Assembly (NCBI GenBank): GCA_963971405.1
Contig: OZ020490.1
Location: 6,124,874-6,188,873, forward strand
DNA length: 64,000 bases
Source: Psococerastis gibbosa
Taxonomy: Eukaryota > Arthropoda > Insecta > Psocodea > Psocidae
Reading direction: 5' to 3'
Positions 32,439-46,100 of this stretch are shown piece by piece; position 1 is the stretch's first letter; every line of letters starts with the position of its first letter. A program made the position numbers and the translations under genes. Under the pieces are notes generated by a model. That model saw only the letters and a list, made by a program, of their open reading frames with translations, did not search any database and was not told where the DNA came from.

Positions 32439-32833
32439 GGCGCATATTCCAACGACCGGCTAGGGCTAAATACCAATACGGTGACGTGGTAGCAGACATT
32501 CAAGACTTAGGCGGGGTTTCCACCGACCTCGCATTGCAGAATGCAAATGACATTGACGGAAATGTTTGTTTTACTCTAAGCCATAGTTAAAATTGATCAA
32601 TGATTATAGAGTAAAATCACAAACAAACAAACTAAAATTAAAAAATGGCGTCATGGGACATGTTAAGTACAAACATTTTAATAGATTTCTATAAAAAGAA
32701 AAATTCTAATTTCCGTCAATGTCATTTGCATTCTGCAATGCGAGGACAGTGGAAACGCCACCTAAGTCTTGAGTGTCTGCTACCGCGTCACCGTATTTGT
32801 ATTTAGCCCTAGCCGGTCGGAGGAATATGCGCC
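32439..32833. mobile_element. Harbinger-like MITE
   Basis: TTA, then GGCGCATATTCCAACGACCG ... CGGTCGGAGGAATATGCGCC, TTA. 395 bp. The two ends share the same TATTCC change, so the arms have stayed matched. Confidence 0.85.
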
Positions 32834-32867
32834 TTATGAGACGTAACAAGTAAATATGTACTTACTA

Positions 32868-33215
32868 ATCTATTACTAAGCCAATCTGGCGGAGTTAGGA
32901 CTATAAAGCCCTCTTCCAAAATACATTCAACTAAGAGGGCCTGGGGCCACCTGCTATACATGCCCTCCGAAGAAATGCAAAAACTGTAGGACTCAAACAA
33001 CAAGAGCGGATCCAGCGGAGAATTTAGGGAGGGGGGGTCACAAGTTGTGTGTAAGTTTAAAACGTAATTATTTTGTTGAAAAATTGAGTTTTATTCAATA
33101 ATATCTGATGAATTTACTCTTTTAGGGGGGGGGGGGTCATGAGTCATGAGTCATGAGTCATGACCCGCCTGACCCCCTTGTGGATCCGCCATTGGGTCAG
33201 AGTCCGTACTACTGC
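32868..33215 (-). mobile_element. SINE-A copy split by a hAT-type element
   Basis: CTATTACTAAGCCAATCTGG to GACTCAAACAACAA, then the inserted element, then GTCAGAGTCCGTACTACTGC. Confidence 0.75.
33004..33197. mobile_element. hAT-type element inserted in SINE-A, relative of 59440
   Basis: GAGCGGATCCAGCGGAGAAT and TGACCCCCTTGTGGATCCGC form the ends. It interrupts a SINE-A copy, which resumes with GTCAGAGTCCGTAC. A GTCATGA(GTCATGA)n tract lies inside (33136-33166). The duplication is not clear. Confidence 0.65.
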
Positions 33216-33447
33216 TGTACCCGATACTTACCGCCCAACTTTATAAAACCTGGCTTTAAAATTACACCATATGGCTTTGTTTACATTGGCTGTATCGGTG
33301 TATTTGGCAAATGTCAGGATGTAGATGTTAAACATATTTTCTGAGCCTGTCTCACTCTACGACAACAGGTAAGACTATCAAGGCTGTGAGAAGTGACTTC
33401 TTTTTGTCACTATCTGGCAGATAGGCGATACTTACTACCAATTATAA

Positions 33448-33612
33448 ATAAATAATAATAACTATTTTGTTCTATTACTAAGCCAACCTAGCGGAGTTAG
33501 GGCAATAAAGCCCTCTCTTACACTCATCTATAGGAAAGCCCGGGAGCGACTCCTTTACATGCCCTCCGAAACATGGCCAGAAAATGTAACTAGTGTAGGA
33601 CTCGAACCAAGA
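33448..33612 (-). mobile_element. SINE-A copy, head-truncated
   Basis: ATAAATAAATAATAATAACT tail, CTATTACTAAGCCAACCTAG, GGCCAGAAAATGTAACTAGT; it stops after GACTCGAACCA. Confidence 0.8.
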
Positions 33613-33931
33613 TTGTGTTAAATATTACTATTTTTATTTTTTTTATTTGTTTAACCGTCAAACTGCACACGGGTTATTGCCTTGCGGCATTTGTATTACC
33701 ATAATATTAAATTGTAATTGCTGTTGGTGTGAATATAACAATAATAATTACTAGCCTACATTAAAATTCTCCCTATTTATGAACATTGTTGCGTTTGTAA
33801 GACTATCAATGGCCCCTAGCAGTTGGACTGGGTCCAAGATAAGCCCGTAAGATATTAGTGAGATCAGATACACAATAATGGAATACAATATTGTATATTC
33901 TATAAAGCTCTGATGTCACCCATTTTTTTAG

Positions 33932-34012
33932 GGGACCACACCATGGCTTCTGTGAACGATGCGGTCAATTCATCATATTTAAATGCTTATGATAAGTTTA
34001 TGAGCCGCGCTG
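33932..34012 (+). CDS. Elongase exon 1 (first coding exon)
   Basis: The ATG at 33943 opens 23 codons plus one base; the donor is G|GTGAGT at 34013. A pyrimidine tract and AG lie at 33921-33931, just before the ATG. The exon therefore probably begins near 33932 as a spliced exon, with a non-coding exon further upstream. Coding begins at 33943. Confidence 0.82.
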
Positions 34013-37000
34013 GTGAGTGTTTTATTATTAATATTATTATTATTACACAAATTGTTTTTGCTTTCCAATTTATACGTAGTACAATATGAGGAAAGCTTTG
34101 TGATGGTCGAAATTGTCGATTCCGAGATTTCAACGGATTTACGCGTTTTGAGGTCCCAGGAACCTAAAAAAGTGGTTTTTACGAAATGTCTGTCTGTATG
34201 TCTGTACTGTTCGCCCAAAAAAGTTTGCAAATGCACATGAAAATATCCCTTAATGCTTTACCAAGTCGGGGACCAGTCCCGCCTCTCCATGTAAATTCCC
34301 TATGCTGCATTTTCAATTCAGATAGAACTACTTTGCATGTGTTTGTATACCCATAACTTACGGGGGTTCCATTCCAAATTTAATGCATTAAGGTCACAAG
34401 TGGACATTGCTTATTTTTTTAGCTAAAATTGTCGATCTGTTGCACTTTTTACGAATTCACGGCTCCAATGTCAAAATTAAAATTAAAATTTTCTGAATGT
34501 TAGTTAATTGTCTTCAACTACTGTAGCAACGTTAGTGGAACGGTTTTAGGATCATCATAAAACAAAATCAAAGCAATATTTATTGTTATAAATATTATTA
34601 GTGCTTTTCTTGAATTGGAGAAATTTATAAAATTTTCATCTTACCATACTGTGTTATAAAATGGATCAACTTGAAAGTAGAAAGTTAACTTAAGAGCGTT
34701 CAGGCCACAGAAAAGAGTTTCTGTGTATCACACCAATAAGGGTCTCGTCAAGGTATACAATGCGATTTCCTTGAGACCTGGCGTTTCGGATTCCTTGTAA
34801 ATACCTATAACGCCAAGAAAGCGTGCGTGGCGACTCGACCAAGGCGCTTAATGCATTAAATTTGGAATGGAACCCCCGTAAGTTATGGGTATACAAACAC
34901 ATGCAAAGTAGTTCTATCTGATTTGAAAATGCAGCATAGGGAATTTACATGGAGAGGCGGGACTTGCCCCCGACTTGGTAAAGCATTAAGGGATATTTTC
35001 ATGTGCATTTGCAAACTTTTCTGGGCGAACAGTATGTCTGTCTGTTCATCGATTTCCGGCTCGACTACTCGGCCGATGTTGATGAAATTTGGCATGTAGG
35101 TTCACAAAAATCCTACCTCAAGATTATTTTTTTCAATTTGGGGGGCTTTACTCTCAAAAATCTCCAAAAAACGACTAAAAAAATTATTTCTCAAAAACGG
35201 CTCGAACGATTTCTTTTAAATTCACATATATTGTAGTCGTTATTAATTTTAACAAAAAATGGGGGGTCGCTTGCCCCTTGATAGTTTGCTTCTGGGGGTA
35301 AGAAAATAAAAATAACTCAATTTTCATGAAAAATTACTAAAAAATAATTTGTCTGCGGAACCTATCTATCAATGATTTCTACCTTCAGGTATGTTTTAGG
35401 TGTTCCATAGGATAACAAAAAAGACAGGTTGCATTCCCAAACATTTTTTTGCTTCTTTGCAAAAAATTATTTTTTGAAAATTTTTTGGAAAATTCACGCT
35501 CCAATACATTACGTGCCATGTGGCATTGTTTCTACTGTTACAATGTATTTGTCTGTTCGTTCCAGAATATGCAATTGAGTTTTAAGGGTTTTTTAATATA
35601 TATTGAGGTGAACCCCCCCCCCCCCCTCGAGGGATCTGAAATTTAACTATAGGGAAATTATTTCCTATGAAATTATACGCATGTCAATATCTACTAATTT
35701 ATAAATTGGAAAGCATGTTCGAGTAAACTCGGACCGGTTCTTTCAATATATGCACCTTGTCTGGGGTTACTGGTCAAGGAAAAATGTGAAAGTGAAACTG
35801 TACATTACTAAATGATTTAACTATGCATAAAATTTAATGTAAACAGTATAATATTTAATTGTGGTAATTAATAACTAATATATAGTATTATTCCTGTTAT
35901 ACCATAGACGTGATAGACGTGAACGAGGCCATGCCCAGGTTTTGATTTTGGGGGGGGGGGGTGGTTCCAAATTTTTTTGTTACGTAATGTATTAATGAGA
36001 AAATGGATGAATTCTTCAAACAATACAGGTTTACATAAGAAAACTTATTTCGGGGTTCTGATTTAACATATTCCCGGGGCATAAAAGGGCAAAAATGTAA
36101 ACAAAGCAATTTGAACTTTGACACAAGCTACGGAGATCAGTGCATTTAAAATGTGGGTATAGAGACGTATATTCTGGAGAGATCGTGGTGTCCCCATCTC
36201 CCTAATGCTGAAGTCCTTAGGCGAATGGATACAAAAGCTGATGGTTAAGAAACAGAAACATACATACATCGGTCGATGAGGAATGAAAAGTAGTTATCAC
36301 CTGTATGTAATAATACAAGGGAAGAAAGAAGGACGGAGGGCTCCCAACAGAAGAAGAACATCCTGTTTGAAAAACCTGAGGCAGTGGTTTGGCAAGAGCA
36401 TGACTTCCCTTTTTAGAGCAGCAGTCTCCAATGTCCAAATTGCCATGATTATCGCCAATCTTTGATAGAAGAGGCATTATATAAATAAATAAATAAAATA
36501 AATAAATAAAATAAATAAATAAACGTTTATTTGCAAACGGACAAAGTCCAACAATATGCAAATTAACTTAACTTACTTAACTATGCTTATCGTAATTTAC
36601 ATGTGTGATACATAACTATTGTACAATTATAATTATATGCAGTATATCATAAATCTATTTAACAATGTGAAGATTAAATAAATAAGTTGTATGCAAGTTA
36701 TCTAGTTGGTAAGTAATGATAAAAATAAAAAGTAATACTATAAAGTAATACTATCTGCCAATATACATATTATTCTTATATATCTTAACTTAGTCTTTAT
36801 TATTTAAAAATGGTAATCTTATAAAAGGTAGTCTATTGGATTCATTATAGCTAATGTTTTAATAAATTTACGTTTGCCATCGGTGATGTCTAAATGTGTA
36901 GCATTAAGATTAAATATTTTTGTTAGCCTGTAAATGGAAATATTCACACATATATTAAAATATACTAAAAGGACTTAAGGAGAAGAAGAAAGCAATTTTA

Positions 37001-37150
37001 GAATACTCACTTTAATATTTAATAAATATTTAATACAGACCCGAACACAGGATTAGCAGAGTGGCGATTCAGTAATGACATACTTTAAATCTACCTACCG
37101 TATTCAATATACACACCGTATATATATGTATACATATAGATACGTAAAAG

Positions 37151-37185
<35 letters not shown>

Positions 37186-40100
37186 GAGTGGATGTGTGTA
37201 CAGTACATATATAATATTTATTCTAAAATATTCACACTATACCTCATATTACTCTTTGCCTTGCATTTTATTATTGTTTGCTATATTAATATCTTGTTTG
37301 ATTCCTTTTATTTTATTTTATTTATTTATTTCTTTTCATTAAATCTAATAGTAACGATTATAGATTGTAAATTTATTATATTTCACTTTAACTTTTGTAA
37401 AAGGGGGGCCCAGCACGGGACTTGTCCTTTGGGCTCCCCTTCCAAATGTAATTAAATTGTAACTGTTGTACTTAAAGAATAAATAAAGATTATTATTATT
37501 ATTATTATTACTTTGTATTCTAAAAATATATTGTTTACACTTTTCATCCTCTCTCTGTATATATATATATTTTGTAGATCCAAGAGTGGATAATCATCTA
37601 CTTATGAACAACCTATGGGGTGTCTTCATAATTTGTCTTATTTATTTACATTTTGTATTAATAACTGGGCCAAGATGGATGAAAAATAGAGAACCTTTTC
37701 AGTTAAAATATACAATAATTATCTATAATGCGGGGCAAACTATCTTTAGTGCTGGGCTCTTCTATGAGGTAAGAGATTTCATTTATTTTGTCTTTAATTT
37801 AATTTAAAAATTTAAAAATTTAAAAATTTAAAAATACTATTAAGGGCGAACGGGAGTCGCCGATATTCCATTTTCTGCTCATACTTCAACTTCTCATTTT
37901 TCTCACTTTATCCTCCCGTAATTTTCTAGAAACTTTTCAAAATTTATTATTATTACTTAAGTTATATAAAAATATTTCTATTTATAACAATAAAAGAAAA
38001 CAATTTTTAGGGCGACCGCGTCCGGATTCTGGTAACTCGGTAATTTCGGTCGCGCTTGCCCTAAAAGTAAAAGGATAATTCTTTTGTTAAAACATCGCTA
38101 TTTCAATCACACAAACCGTTCATAGGTTTTGATTGATGTGCCCACGGAGGAATTTATACATATATATATTTAGTAGGAAAATTGTTAATTTCTTAGTGGG
38201 TTTGTTGTATAATTAATTTCATTTTGTATTGTATGATAAATATATTTCTTTTCTTTCTTTTCTTTCTTTCATTAAATATGGAACGCAGAACAATGAAAAA
38301 ATTCTGAATGGAAAGAAGAGTTTTTTCTCCTAATTTTGATGCATAGTATATGGCCTTAACTAACCCCAATTCGCAACAGTTGATGAACTCCTTCAGCTTG
38401 AACTCCTGAGTGACCGTTATTTTTTTCGTATCAAGTTCACTAACTATAGCCGATCGGTATTGATGATTGCAACATACTATATATCAAAATTAGGAGAAAA
38501 TTTTTTCTTTCCATTCAGCATTTTTTCATTGTTCTGCGTTCCATATCTCATGAGAAATTCAAGTTTGCACAGAAATGGAATATTGGCGACTCCGGTTTGC
38601 CCTTAATTACTAGCGATACCAACAATGGTACTGCTGAAAACTGATTGAAAACAGAAATTCAAATTTAAATTGATATTGAAATTCGTACAGACCTAGGAAA
38701 GTTACAACGAAACTACGAATTAAAAAAAAAATAGAGGAATAATATAGCTCATGTGGAAAAAAGTAATATTACTGCCACATGAAACCACCGCTCAAAAAAA
38801 TGTTTTATTTTTTAAATTCTTAGTTTAGGTATAATAGTTTATGGCTTTTTGCCCCCTCCTGGAAAACATTCGTTGATGCACCCCTGTACCCGGCTACCTA
38901 ATATTAGACGGTATGCCATTCTCTTTTCTCAGGTCAGGCCCGTAATCAGGGGAGGTGGACAGGGGGCTATATCCCCCCTCGTAGCTTTTGGCATTACACA
39001 CACTACAGTACCTGTAGAGTAATGGTACAGACTCGGACATTCACCCTAAAGGTTGTTGGTTCGAATCCTACACCGGCTACATTTTCCGGCCATGCTTCGG
39101 AGGGCATGTAAAGCAGGCGGTCCCGGGTCATCCTAGTTGAGTGTAAGAGAGGGCTTTATAGCCCTGACTCCGCTAGGTTGGCTTAGCAATAGAAAAACAA
39201 ATAGTCAAGATGAATTTTTTATTTATTTACACTAGATATAATTTGAACTTTCCAGGCGTGCGATATTTCACAGATAAAATCCTAGTCTCCGCTTATTCTT
39301 AGAGATAGCCCCCAGTTAGTATTTTTTTATTAAATAAAATCCAATTTTCCAGCAAATGCCGATTATAAAGCCATAAATCAGATGTAATAAAATGGAAGCA
39401 ATGTTCATCTACATTTTGATTTAAAAGATGTGGCCAGCACTGACAACAGTGATTCAGTGTCCGTTGCTTTTTTAGAAATCAAGTTCAACTATGGCCAATT
39501 GGAGTTAAGAGACATGCAGAGGGAAATTTCTTCAAATTTCTTCCACCTTAATTCATTTATGGCTCGCCGATCGATATTTCAGGCAAAAAAATATTATATA
39601 TATGTACATATATATTTTTTATTTTATTATTATGTATTATTATACATTTCCCAGCTGTAAAGTACCCCCCCCCCCCCCCCGTTGTCTCTTAAGTTCAGCG
39701 ATTCTCAAAGTCGCTAACACGGTATTCACGGATGACATTTTTTTTTAGGGTATAACACTGTTCTTCGAGAGAGTTGGGCTGTCTTGTGCACACGTTGATA
39801 TCAATGACACTTCACCAGCAGCTATGTCGGTTAGTTTTGAATATAATATTGTTGTTTCTAACACCTGCTTTCAGCATTTCTGCTTTAAGCAACCCTGTCA
39901 GCCTGGCGGGGGGAGTCTGTTTGTTAACTTGAGGCACCCTAAGGGCAGACTCTCACCTCGGGGAAAGGGGATTTGACTGACAGGGTGGACCTCCTGATTA
40001 TAGTGGATTCAGAACCACTTGGAGAACATGGTAAAGTCACACGGTAAAGCCGTTGGCGTTTTGAATATAATAGAATATTATATAGAATTTATTCAATATT

Positions 40101-43100
40101 TAGAGTAGATTATAGAGTTTTCAAAAAGTGGTATTCACTGTGTTTGTAGAAAGGGAAAAATGGGAAAATAGAGAAATAGCTCAGCGTGAAGATACCTATG
40201 ACAACCATAGGCATATAAAAAAATAACCTAACTTACCTCAAAAGTTTTGTTTAACATATTTTTTATATATTATTATTATTATATATTTTATTTTATTTAA
40301 CTTATATAAGCATCATGGTCCACCTCTTGCCAAATGCTTCGTTTTTTTGTTTTCTTTATTAATTTCTGTCGCAGAACTCATTTTTTAAATGAAATAAAAA
40401 TTAATAGCAATGGGTACTCAATAGAAAATAAACATTCAGCAACAAGTATGATCGTTTTCGATTCCCCAAGTGCAGCTACCCGGGCTGGGTAACCGGCTGC
40501 CATACCAAGTTGAATCCAGCGGACCAGAGCAGGTTCAAAGATGCAGATAACTTGGTAGTGTGCACAGTGCCGGTAGGGAAACATGGTAGGACTTGTCCTG
40601 GTCACCTCCGAACTAATCGTGTGACTTGACTGTGTTTCCCAAGTGGTTCGGAATCCACTATAATCAGGAGGTCCACTGGAGTCCTATGGGCCTACATCAT
40701 GGCCTGGGACTGTGTCCAACCATACTACTACTACCCGGGCTGCGTAAAGTGGGAAAACTGGAAATGCTAGGGAAACAGGTTTCCTTTTGGCATCATTTTT
40801 CTAATAGAACAACTGGAGTTACATTCTTACCTCAGTTTCCTCCTTTCCCTTAAGAGTTTACAGACCGTTGAAAAGTGGCAATCCGAAATTTAATAATTTA
40901 ATTTTTTATTTAATTAACTAAGCATGTTATTAAAGATTTGGCTCATCAAAGTTGTATAGAAGACTACATCATGCATCATATTATAATATGGTATTTTTGT
41001 TATCGAAATTGAAGTTTTTTTTTTTTAAATCGATTATACGTGAGAAGTTGTTGTTTATAAAATATTTGCATGTTTATGTACAAACTACAATTTCAAAAAT
41101 TGAAAGTATCTTATAATACGATGCATGAAGTAGTCTTCTAGAACTTTGAGGAGCCAAATCTTCAATAACATGCTTAGTTAATTAAAATAAAAAAAGTATT
41201 AAATTTCGGGCTGCCAATTTCCTACGGGCTGCACACTTTTAAACCCAACCCAGTGAATAGTCAGCAGCTTATCTTGATTAAAGGAAAACTTCACTTATAC
41301 GTAATACTGAGTATATCATCTTATAGGCTAAATAAATTAAGGTTATTATTGTAATTTTTTTTTCAGGAAATAAGAATGATTCACCTATACTTCTTATCCA
41401 AAATAACAGAATTGGCAGATACCGTAAGTAATATAAGATTCAACGTGCAATAAGTAATTACGTTTAAAACATTCTATATAGGAGGCATCATCGATTTTAA
41501 AAACACTCTTACTTCCGTAAATATTATCCGATTTTCATGAAATTCGACACAAAAATTGATCATACAAATGTCATGAGTTCGTTAACCACCTAGATCCACT
41601 ATTTAGTTACAAGATGGCGGCCAATTGAAACCTTATATAATTCATATCTCAGTTAATATTGGTCGCATAGGAATGGATTAAAATTCAACTGAAAACCCGT
41701 ATTATTATCTACAATAATGGTGATCAACTTTTTTACGACAAATCAACGATTTCAAGATAACGTCCAGTCAAAGTAAAAAGATTTTAATAAGTGAAAGTTC
41801 ATAGTCGTCATTGTTTGGAGTGTTTTGTGTATTGATGTTGTGGTCGGGAAAATAATGAAGTATTTTTTTAATTTTTTATTACATATGTACATAGTGTAGG
41901 TATAGCGTAGAGGAAAGGCAGGTTCTGCGGAATCTCCCTACACCTGATCGGCCAAAGCCGAAAGGGATTTTTATTTATTAAACTTAAAATTTACAGGTAT
42001 TCTTCATCTTAAGGAAGAAACCAGAACTTGTAACCACTTTACATGTCTTCCATCATTTCATGATGCCTTTCGGATCATGGTTTACGGTTAAATTTTTTCC
42101 AGGTAAGTAAACTATAGACCAACTGCATAACCTATTGAAAGAGGCGTGCCACAAAGCAGTCACATAATACAGTAGTATTTACAGTATCTATATAAAATAA
42201 AATTTAGTAGATAAAAGATTCTAAGATTTGAAAGTGTTTTTCGACCATTATATTTTATAATTATTGAATTGAATTGAATTGAAAACGACTTTATTGAATA
42301 AAAACAAAACAAAAGGCGAACAATAAGACTATAAAGTCTTCTTTTCATGCCAACTTTATTTTGTAATGTTTTTTGTTTTGTAATACTGTAGTTATAAGGG
42401 CCACGACGCAAGTCCGCTTCACAGGGTGCACTTATTAGTGTGGCCCAGGGGTGTAAAGTTGGGGGGGGGGGGGCACGGTCCATTTTGACCCCCCCCCCCA
42501 GCCTCGACCATTCTAAGACGTGGCTCATAGAGCCCCCCGGGTCTCTTTGCAGCAATATGAATTTGTTTCCTTTGTTAGCTTTGTAAAATCTACAGCTATA
42601 CTTAACTAATATTAAAATGCGTAAAACCATACTATTTTGTACTTATATTTTCATTTTTTCCTTATCCTCCCTGATGACGTCATAAGGTCTACTTAGTTTT
42701 GCCCCCGCCATCATTCTAAAACTTTACGCCACTGGTGTGGCCTTTGATATTTATTAATTGTATTGTGTTTTTGATTAATTAATAAATACTTGAAGCACTT
42801 AATACTCAAATTAAACACAGAGTCAAGGTACAGACCGTTAACAGTGTCTAAAACGGGTGATTTAAACATGGCAGTGCAAGTGGATAGAGATCGCTAAGAT
42901 TGTTAATTTACTTCAACCTATACGTTCCAAATATTTCTTCGATCTAAATAAATAAATAAGGACTTTTTTGTTCTATTACTAAGCCAACCTAGCGGAGTTA
43001 GGGCTATAAAGCCCTCTCTTACACTCAACTAGGAAGGCCCGGGACCGCCTGCTTTATATGCCCTCCGAAGCATGGCCAGAAAATGTAGGAAGTGCAGGAC

Positions 43101-46100
43101 TCGAACCAACAACCTATTAAGTGAAAGTCCGAGTCCGTACCACTACTCTACATGTCCTGACTAGGATTGGAGCGTGTATTAAATTATAAGCCTACTTTTA
43201 GATTTCTTTTTTAAATCCGAATTATATTTCAGGTGGAAATTTCTCAATATTTGGGATAATTAATTTATTTGTACACATTTGGATGTATTTGTATTATATG
43301 CTATCAGCAATGGGCCCAAAATTCCGAAAATATGTCTGGTGGAAGCAGCAAATGACACAATTGCAACTTGTAAGTAATTTAGCAGAATATTTCGGTAACT
43401 CACATCCTTTTTTTTTTTTTTTTTATAAAAGATCAATCGCATGCAAACAATTTTAATGAATGTATCCGATTGACTTCTTCAGTCGCCTCTGTACCCGTGT
43501 TGAGTTACGACACGTCTCCGATCGCATGGCGTGTAAAGACCCGCACAAGTGCAAGCACGCTACCACCTGGCCATCGAATTCGATTACTCGATATTACTCG
43601 CATATCATCGTTATACGCAGTCTGCCGTCATGTCAAGTCATGAGAATGTGCTGAAATATTGTAAGAAGATCAAACCTAACCCCATAACGGGTTTTCTATG
43701 AGAAAATGAGAAACACCATATGCTTAGAAGTCCCCAGTTGTAGTGAGAGGTTAACTTAAAGTTTGTATTTTTGTTTATTGCTTTCCAATTAACACGTAGT
43801 ATAAGGAAAGCTTTGTGACGGTCGAAATTTTCGATTCCGAGATTTCAACGGATTTACACGTTTTAAGGTACCAGGAACCCCAAAAAATTGGTTTTTACGA
43901 AATGTCTGTCTGTCGGTCGTTTTGTCTGTCGTTCTGTCTGTCTGTCTGTGCGTCGATTTCCGGGCAAACTACTCAGTCGATTTTGATGAAATTCGGCATG
44001 TAGGTTCACAAAAATCATACCTCGGAATTTTATTTTTTTATTTTCGGCTAACATAATTTGGGGGGGTTTTATTCTCAAAAAACTAAAAAAAACGTCTAAA
44101 AAAATTATTTCTCAAAAACGGCTAGGCTACAACGATTTCTTTTAAATTCACATATATTGTAGTTGTTATTAATGTTAACGAAATGCGGGGGGTCGCTTGC
44201 CCCTTGATAGTTTGCTTCAGGGGGTAAAAAAATAAAAATAACTAAATTTTAATGAAAAATGACTAAAAAATAATTTATCTGCCAAACCTTTCTATCGATG
44301 ATTTTTACCTTCAGGTATGTTTTAGGTGTTAAATTGAGTAACGAAACCAGACAGGTTGCTTTCCCAGAAAAGTATTTGGTTTTGTAAAAAAAACATGTTT
44401 TTTTGAAAAAATGATAGAAAATTAACGCTTAAATGCATTGCGTGCCCTGCCAGTATTGCTGTGTGGTAATGTGTTGGTCTGACCTATTTAGAATTTACCT
44501 CACCTCCAGTGGCGTCAGGTGGACAACCCGGAAATCGGAAATTTAACCATAGGAAAATTATGTAACATGAAATTACTCATTTTCTCTATCTACTAATTTT
44601 GATAAATTGGAAAGCATGTTCGAGTAAACTCGGATCGGTTCTTGTGCATTTGTAATGCAATTATTATTTGAAGAAGGGGTTTTCGCACGCTATATAAGAA
44701 AAAGTTCTTTGAATTTACGCACCAGCCTGCAGCCTGATCGAGGCGATTATAATACCGGTATTTATTTAATCCCCTGGTAATAAAAATGTAAACAAGATAA
44801 TTTTATAACGGAAAGTGCTATTCAAAATTTGTTTGTTTACAGTTATAATCCTAGGGTATTTATTTAACCCCGGTATTATAATCGCCTCGATCAGGCTGCT
44901 GGAGGAACGAGGTCAGGGAAAAGACACATTATAAGTTGGCCCCTCACTATTAGAAACGGCTTACGAAGTTTCTCTTAGAAGACATGTAAGCATGGGCACT
45001 GTCGCATCAGGGTGGATCGTCTTACAATATTTCACTATATATAAGCGGTAAAGATAGACACGCTGAGACAAGTTTACCATTCTATTGGCAAAGCGTTAGA
45101 TGGATTTATATTGTCTGCTGTGTTAATTAGAGCATAAGTAGAGGATTTGGATATTAGGTGCCCATTCCACCGACCGGCTAGGGCTATTTACAAAAACGGT
45201 GACGTGGTAGCAGACATGCATGACTTAGGTGACGTTTCCACCGACCTCGCATTGCAGAATGCAAATGACATTGACGGAAATTAGAATTTTTCTTTTTATA
45301 GAAATCTATTAAAATGTTTGTACTTAACATATCTCATGACGCCATTTTTTAATTTTAGTTTGTTTGTTTGTGATTTTACTGTATGATCATTGATCAATGT
45401 TAACTATGGCATAGAGGAAAATAAACATTTCCGTCAATTCTGCAATGCGAGGTCGGTGGAAACGCCACCTAAGTCTTGAATGTCTGCTACCACGTCACCG
45501 TTTTTGTAAATAGCCCTAGCCGGTCGGTGGAATGGGCGCCTTACTGGTCTAGTCGGGGCTTGTGGTCCAGCGATTGAGACGACGCCCAGGTTAGGCGTAG
45601 ATCGTGGGTTCGAATCCCGCCAAGCCCAGTTTTCCCCATATCCTCTAATTTCGGTGCTGTTAATAGTCATTAGAGGCAGGCTTCCAGTCATCGAACAATT
45701 AGGGTGGAGCCCATTGTCAGGGGAAGGAGTCGCTGCTACTCCCATCATCAGGCTTAGTCCTGAGAAGAACTTCTGGACGATTGACTCAATGCTGTTGTAT
45801 TTTACTCCAAATTATTGAGTAAATCACCTTGGGGATTCAAACTGCCGTTCTCCCGATTGATCACTGGCGATTGACACAATGTAACAGGCGTAAGCATTAT
45901 CTAAGTGTGGGTACAAGTCAATCAAGTTAAAGTTTCTAATATTTTTCTAACTGTTTCAGGCTCAATTTACAATTTTATTCTTTTATCTGTGCTATGTAAA
46001 TCACAAATGTGAGCTCAGTAAGCCTTTTGTTGTGTTTTACTTTACAATGACTACGGCGTTTCTCATTTTATTCGGTGACTTCTATTTGAGAGCTTACATG

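Larger units (their letters stand above)
34058..35742 (+). mobile_element. Helentron-like element in elongase intron 1, with nested Tc1-like element
   Basis: Begins TTGCTTTCCAATTTATACG only 46 bp after the elongase exon 1 donor and ends ACTCGGACCGGTTC with intact sub-terminal repeat and stem-loop. Its TCTG microsatellite was the landing site of an 826-bp element (34207-35032). Confidence 0.75.

Noticed and set aside
33900..33906. TATAAAG as the elongase TATA box
   Set aside because: It is only about 37 bp before the ATG, and a splice acceptor lies between them, so a start there is unlikely.
43863..44078. Frames with RTDRQTERQTKRPTDRHFVK and similar (also 7373, 11628, 33979)
   Set aside because: They come from the TCTG microsatellite and flanks of HINE copies and are repeated with the element.
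45590..45620. True tRNA gene suggested by GTGGGTTCGAATCCCGCC
   Set aside because: The head lacks a clean cloverleaf and is fused to the SINE-B body found elsewhere without it, so a SINE is the better call.
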